The notes under the pieces: model-generated
Seen by the model: only the letters and a program-made list of their open reading frames with translations
What the model was told of the DNA's origin: nothing
Database searches by the model: none
In this document: piece by piece, positions 6,978-8,544 of the stretch
How the letters are laid out: every line of letters starts with the position of its first letter
Numbering within the stretch: position 1 is the stretch's first letter
Position numbers and translations under genes: made by a program
Assembly: GCA_903951185.1 (NCBI GenBank)
Contig: CAJBBC010000005.1
Coordinates: forward strand, 1-8,544
Length of the DNA stretch: 8,544 nucleotides
DNA from: an uncultured Actinomycetes bacterium
GTDB taxonomy: Bacteria > Actinomycetota > Actinomycetes > S36-B12 > UBA5976
Direction of reading: 5' to 3'

Positions 6978-7083
6978 TCTCACTTCAGAGGCGCTGATCC
7001 GGCGTAGTCCTTTTGCCTGAGAGGTTCTGAGGAGCATTGCCCCGTCGGCGGTGCAGTTAAGCACTCTCTCCCACGCTAGATCG
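6978..7083 (-). promoter_or_regulatory. Glycine riboswitch (single aptamer) in the gcvP leader
   Basis: The - strand carries the glycine-aptamer core: GGGAGAG (7066-7072), the hairpin GTGC-TTAACT-GCAC (7051-7064), GCCGACGGGGCAA, then CTCTCAGGCAAAAGGAC (7007-7023) and the 3' element CTCTGAAGTGAGA (6978-6990). GAGAG pairs with CTCTC (P3a), and GCGTGG with CTACGC (P2). Only one aptamer is present, followed by an expression platform rather than a second aptamer. It lies directly upstream of gcvP, the classic target, where glycine binding normally turns expression on. AACCTC at 7021-7026 is complementary to the GAGGTT (6929-6934) that contains the gcvP ribosome-binding site; in the bound form part of AACCTC is held in P3a, which suggests ligand-dependent release of the site. 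The exact ends are approximate. Confidence 0.93.
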
Positions 7084-7089
7084 TTAGCA

Positions 7090-7095
7090 TTTATA
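7090..7095 (-). promoter_or_regulatory. Candidate -10 box for the riboswitch-gcvP-acnX transcript
   Basis: TATAAA on the - strand (within GCTATAAATG) lies about 7 bases before the expected first base of the aptamer near 7083, so transcription would begin right at the riboswitch. No convincing -35 box is seen at the proper distance (TTTCGC or TTTTCG at 17-18 bases), so the call rests on position and on the -10 box alone. Confidence 0.35.
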
Positions 7096-7175
7096 GCGTA
7101 GTACGAACCTGTGCGAAAACTCACTTGGCGCCCAGTTATTATTTAGCCGGGAACCCTAGTAACCGGCAGGTTCAC

Positions 7176-7784
7176 CTAACCGGCAGTTTTAGTGCGACGT
7201 CGTGCCGCTAATTCGTCGCTATTTGTGCCCAGGCCATCTTCAGAGGACTTTTCACCTGGCAATTGGGCCAGTGTGCCTTCAACTTCTTGCCAGACGCGAC
7301 CTACCGCAATACCAAATACACCTTGACCGCCGGCCAGTAAGTCGATTACTTCATCTGGTGAAGTACATTCGTAGACACTTGCCCCATCGCTCATTAGCGT
7401 CACTTGACTTAAATCTGTCGTGCCGCGGCGACGCAAATGTTCAATGGCTGTGCGAATTTGCTGAAGAGACACACCGGTATCAAGTAGGCGTTTAACTATT
7501 TTCAATTCCAAAATATCGCGAAAACCGTAAAGTCGTGCCGTACCTGAACCACCAGCAGGGCGAACACTAGGACCAACTAATTCTGTCCTAGCCCAGTAAT
7601 CAAGTTGTCGGTAAGTAATACCAACTACACCGGCAGCAACTGGACCGCGGTAACCAACTGCTGGCATTGCTTGCATAGAAACTTCATCAAAAAGCAGACC
7701 TTGTTCCCCTGCTTCTATTAATCCGTCAGCGCGAGCTAAATCAGTTAAATCTGATGCTAGATCTGGTGTGGTTTTGTCCGACAT
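7176..7784 (-). CDS. resR: MerR-family transcriptional regulator, ResR/McdR (Rv1830) type
   Basis: A DNA-binding regulator matching M. tuberculosis Rv1830, which has been linked to control of cell-division genes of the whiB2 type and to antibiotic resilience. In the 202-residue product the winged helix-turn-helix spans about 45-120: GYRGPVAAGVVGITYRQLDY (44-63), GSGTARLYGFRDILELKIVK (79-98) and LLDTGVSLQQIRTAIEHLRR (100-119). The conserved effector-side segment VYECTSPDEVIDLLAGGQGV (137-156) leads into FGIAV, and the tail ends ELAARRR. The frame stays open back to 7883, but ATG at 7784 is chosen because it has AGGAG (7790-7794) five bases upstream, matches the family start region, and a near-consensus promoter lies inside the would-be extension. 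The ftsR-like, DUF151, resR-like, gcvP order copies that of mycobacteria. Confidence 0.93.
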   Translation of the reverse strand: MSDKTTPDLASDLTDLARADGLIEAGEQGLLFDEVSMQAMPAVGYRGPVAAGVVGITYRQLDYWARTELVGPSVRPAGGSGTARLYGFRDILELKIVKRLLDTGVSLQQIRTAIEHLRRRGTTDLSQVTLMSDGASVYECTSPDEVIDLLAGGQGVFGIAVGRVWQEVEGTLAQLPGEKSSEDGLGTNSDELAARRRTKTAG

Positions 7785-7791
7785 GCGAACT

Positions 7792-7803
7792 CCTGACGTC
7801 AGG
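7792..7803. promoter_or_regulatory. 12-base perfect palindrome over the resR ribosome-binding site, candidate operator
   Basis: CCTGACGTCAGG is a perfect palindrome. It lies downstream of the predicted resR transcription start (about 7830) and overlaps the AGGAG ribosome-binding site at 7790-7794. MerR-type regulators act as dimers on palindromes, so autoregulation by ResR is possible. As RNA it could also fold back only as a very tight hairpin, which makes a DNA site more likely. No second copy was noticed in the window. Confidence 0.4.
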
Positions 7804-7836
7804 GTGTCTACTAAACACGGGGAACCTGTATCACTG

Positions 7837-7865
7837 ACTATATGGGTTGGGATATATCGAGTCAA
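7837..7865 (-). promoter_or_regulatory. Housekeeping-type promoter for resR
   Basis: On the - strand TTGACT (7860-7865) and TATAGT (7837-7842) are separated by exactly 17 bases, each with five of six matches to the primary-sigma consensus. The start would be near 7830, giving a leader of about 46 bases before the ATG at 7784. An inverted repeat CGATG-N4-CATCG (7866-7879) lies directly upstream of the -35 box and may be an additional binding site. Confidence 0.65.
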
Positions 7866-7958
7866 CGATGTCGCCATCGACACGCCGAGCCAAACTCTAA
7901 CCCTCTACTTTAGGTATTTTACAAACTCTAAATAACAGGTTTAAGGATCTTTAAGTGC

Positions 7959-8450
7959 TTACGAGAAGTCTTCGGGTTTGATTTCATCAAGAAAAGCTCT
8001 GAACTTCTCAACTTCGCTATCCGAAATCTGTGCATCTGGGTCATCGAGTTCTTCATCGTCAACAACATCCATTCCCGCCTCATCCAGAACATCCTGACTA
8101 ACAAAAATCGGCACATCGCACCTAAGAGCTAATGCCACAGCATCCGATGGCCTAGCCGAAACTACACCATGATTGGCAAACTCAATTTGCGCGAAATAAA
8201 CACCATCGACTAACTCAGTGATTGCCGTCGACAGCACATGGTCATCTAAATGCTCAATAATGTCGACCAAGAGATCATGAGTTAACGGTCGCGGCGGGGC
8301 AACCCCATCAACGGCTAGCGAAATTGCCGTAGCTTCTGAATTACCAATCCACAAAGGTAGATACCGTGTGCCATCTAAATCGCGCAGGACAAGAACTGGC
8401 TGATTAGCTGGCAGCTCAAGTCTGATTCCGACGACCTCTACTTCAATCAC
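7959..8450 (-). CDS. Bifunctional nuclease family protein (DUF151)
   Basis: This 163-residue protein matches M. tuberculosis Rv1829 from end to end. The DUF151 domain covers about residues 1-120: VVGIRLELPANQPVLVLRD (6-24), YLPLWIGNSEATAISL (30-45), PPRPLTHDLLVDIIEHL (52-68) and the signature VSARPSDAVALALRCDVPIF (97-116). A strongly acidic stretch (about 121-147) and the end VEKFRAFLDEIKPEDF follow; there is no UVR domain. Some plant and bacterial members have been reported to have RNase and DNase activity, but the cellular role in Actinobacteria is unknown. The start is GTG at 8450, fixed by the match to the family N-terminus; no clear ribosome-binding site is present. It lies 21 bases after the ftsR-like gene, so the two are probably co-transcribed, whereas 174 bases and a new promoter separate it from resR. 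Confidence 0.93.
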   Translation of the reverse strand: MIEVEVVGIRLELPANQPVLVLRDLDGTRYLPLWIGNSEATAISLAVDGVAPPRPLTHDLLVDIIEHLDDHVLSTAITELVDGVYFAQIEFANHGVVSARPSDAVALALRCDVPIFVSQDVLDEAGMDVVDDEELDDPDAQISDSEVEKFRAFLDEIKPEDFS

Positions 8451-8471
8451 AGATAAATTCTAAGTCTCAAT

Positions 8472-8544
8472 TTACTTTTCTAAATCCAGTAAATCGCGAA
8501 CTAAGTAAGCGTGTAGCGAAACAATGCTGCCAGCTAGCGCTAGA
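8472..8544 (-). CDS. ftsR: C-terminal end of an FtsR-like MerR regulator (start outside window)
   Basis: Only the last 23 codons and a TAA stop are inside the window. They read LALAGSIVSLHAYLVRDLLD followed by L-E-K, an amphipathic helix like the C-terminus of the Rv1828/FtsR group. The assignment rests mainly on position: in Actinobacteria this MerR gene directly precedes the DUF151 gene, here by 21 bases. FtsR activates ftsZ expression in Corynebacterium. The fragment is too short to prove identity by sequence alone. Confidence 0.55.
   Translation of the reverse strand, partial: LALAGSIVSLHAYLVRDLLDLEK

Noticed and set aside
6933..7124. 63-codon ORF on the - strand upstream of gcvP
   Set aside because: It lies over the glycine riboswitch; conservation there is explained by the RNA, and the peptide has no protein-like features.
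7143..7168. Possible terminator after resR (GCCGG...CCGGC on the - strand)
   Set aside because: The stem is only 5 bp with a 12-base or longer loop and is followed by an A-rich TAAATAATAA, not a T run.
7161..7186. Direct repeat AACCGGCAG at 7161-7169 and 7178-7186
   Set aside because: Two 9-base copies 17 bases apart, one partly inside the resR coding end; too short and too few to call a functional repeat.
7785..7883. N-terminal extension of the MerR regulator to 7883
   Set aside because: The region holds a near-consensus promoter and the ribosome-binding site for the ATG at 7784, and the extra residues do not resemble the family.
7928..8116. 62-codon - strand ORF overlapping the DUF151 gene
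   Set aside because: It is a frame-shifted shadow of the DUF151 coding region with an unusual Met/Arg/Leu-rich composition.
1..8544. Mobile elements, CRISPR arrays, phage or toxin-antitoxin genes
   Set aside because: No transposase, integrase, terminal repeats or spaced repeat array was seen; gene content is core chromosomal.

Overview
The window looks like chromosomal DNA from a low-GC, probably streamlined actinobacterium. Base composition is in the low-to-mid forties percent GC by eye. The lineage call rests on gene content: rbpA (an RNA polymerase-binding protein known only from Actinobacteria) lies tail-to-tail with a polyprenol-phosphate mannose synthase, and a second block runs ftsR-like, DUF151, resR-like, gcvP in the order known from Mycobacterium tuberculosis Rv1828-Rv1832. 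Short spacers and frequent gene overlap fit planktonic lineages such as Nanopelagicales (acI). That last placement is inference, not something the sequence proves.

Left third, + strand (1-1719): the C-terminal part of apolipoprotein N-acyltransferase (lnt, cut by the window edge), an 88-residue three-helix membrane protein of the CBU_0592-like type, and a GT2 polyprenol-phosphate mannosyltransferase (ppm1). They are packed with 9- and 2-base gaps as one operon for envelope lipoproteins and mannolipid precursors. In mycobacteria Lnt and Ppm1 are fused in one protein; here they are separate, with the membrane protein between them. ppm1 ends one base from the end of the convergent rbpA gene.

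Middle and right, - strand (8544 down to 1721): transcription enters from the right edge with the last 23 codons of an ftsR-like MerR gene, then a DUF151 bifunctional-nuclease-family gene, then a resR-like MerR regulator with its own near-consensus promoter (TTGACT-N17-TATAGT). Next come a single-aptamer glycine riboswitch and full-length gcvP. Directly behind gcvP, with a 35-base gap, are the large and small subunits of a two-subunit aconitase X (AcnX; DUF521/DUF126), which overlap each other by 8 bases. After a 237-base spacer carrying a TTGACA-N17-CATTAT promoter and a 19-base inverted repeat comes rbpA.

The most interesting point is that the AcnX pair appears to sit in the gcvP transcription unit and therefore under glycine-riboswitch control, which would link an orphan dehydratase of unknown substrate to glycine catabolism. 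The leader also contains a possible switch: the AACCTC of the aptamer core is complementary to the GAGGTT that includes the gcvP ribosome-binding site. No mobile elements, CRISPR arrays, tRNA or rRNA genes were seen.
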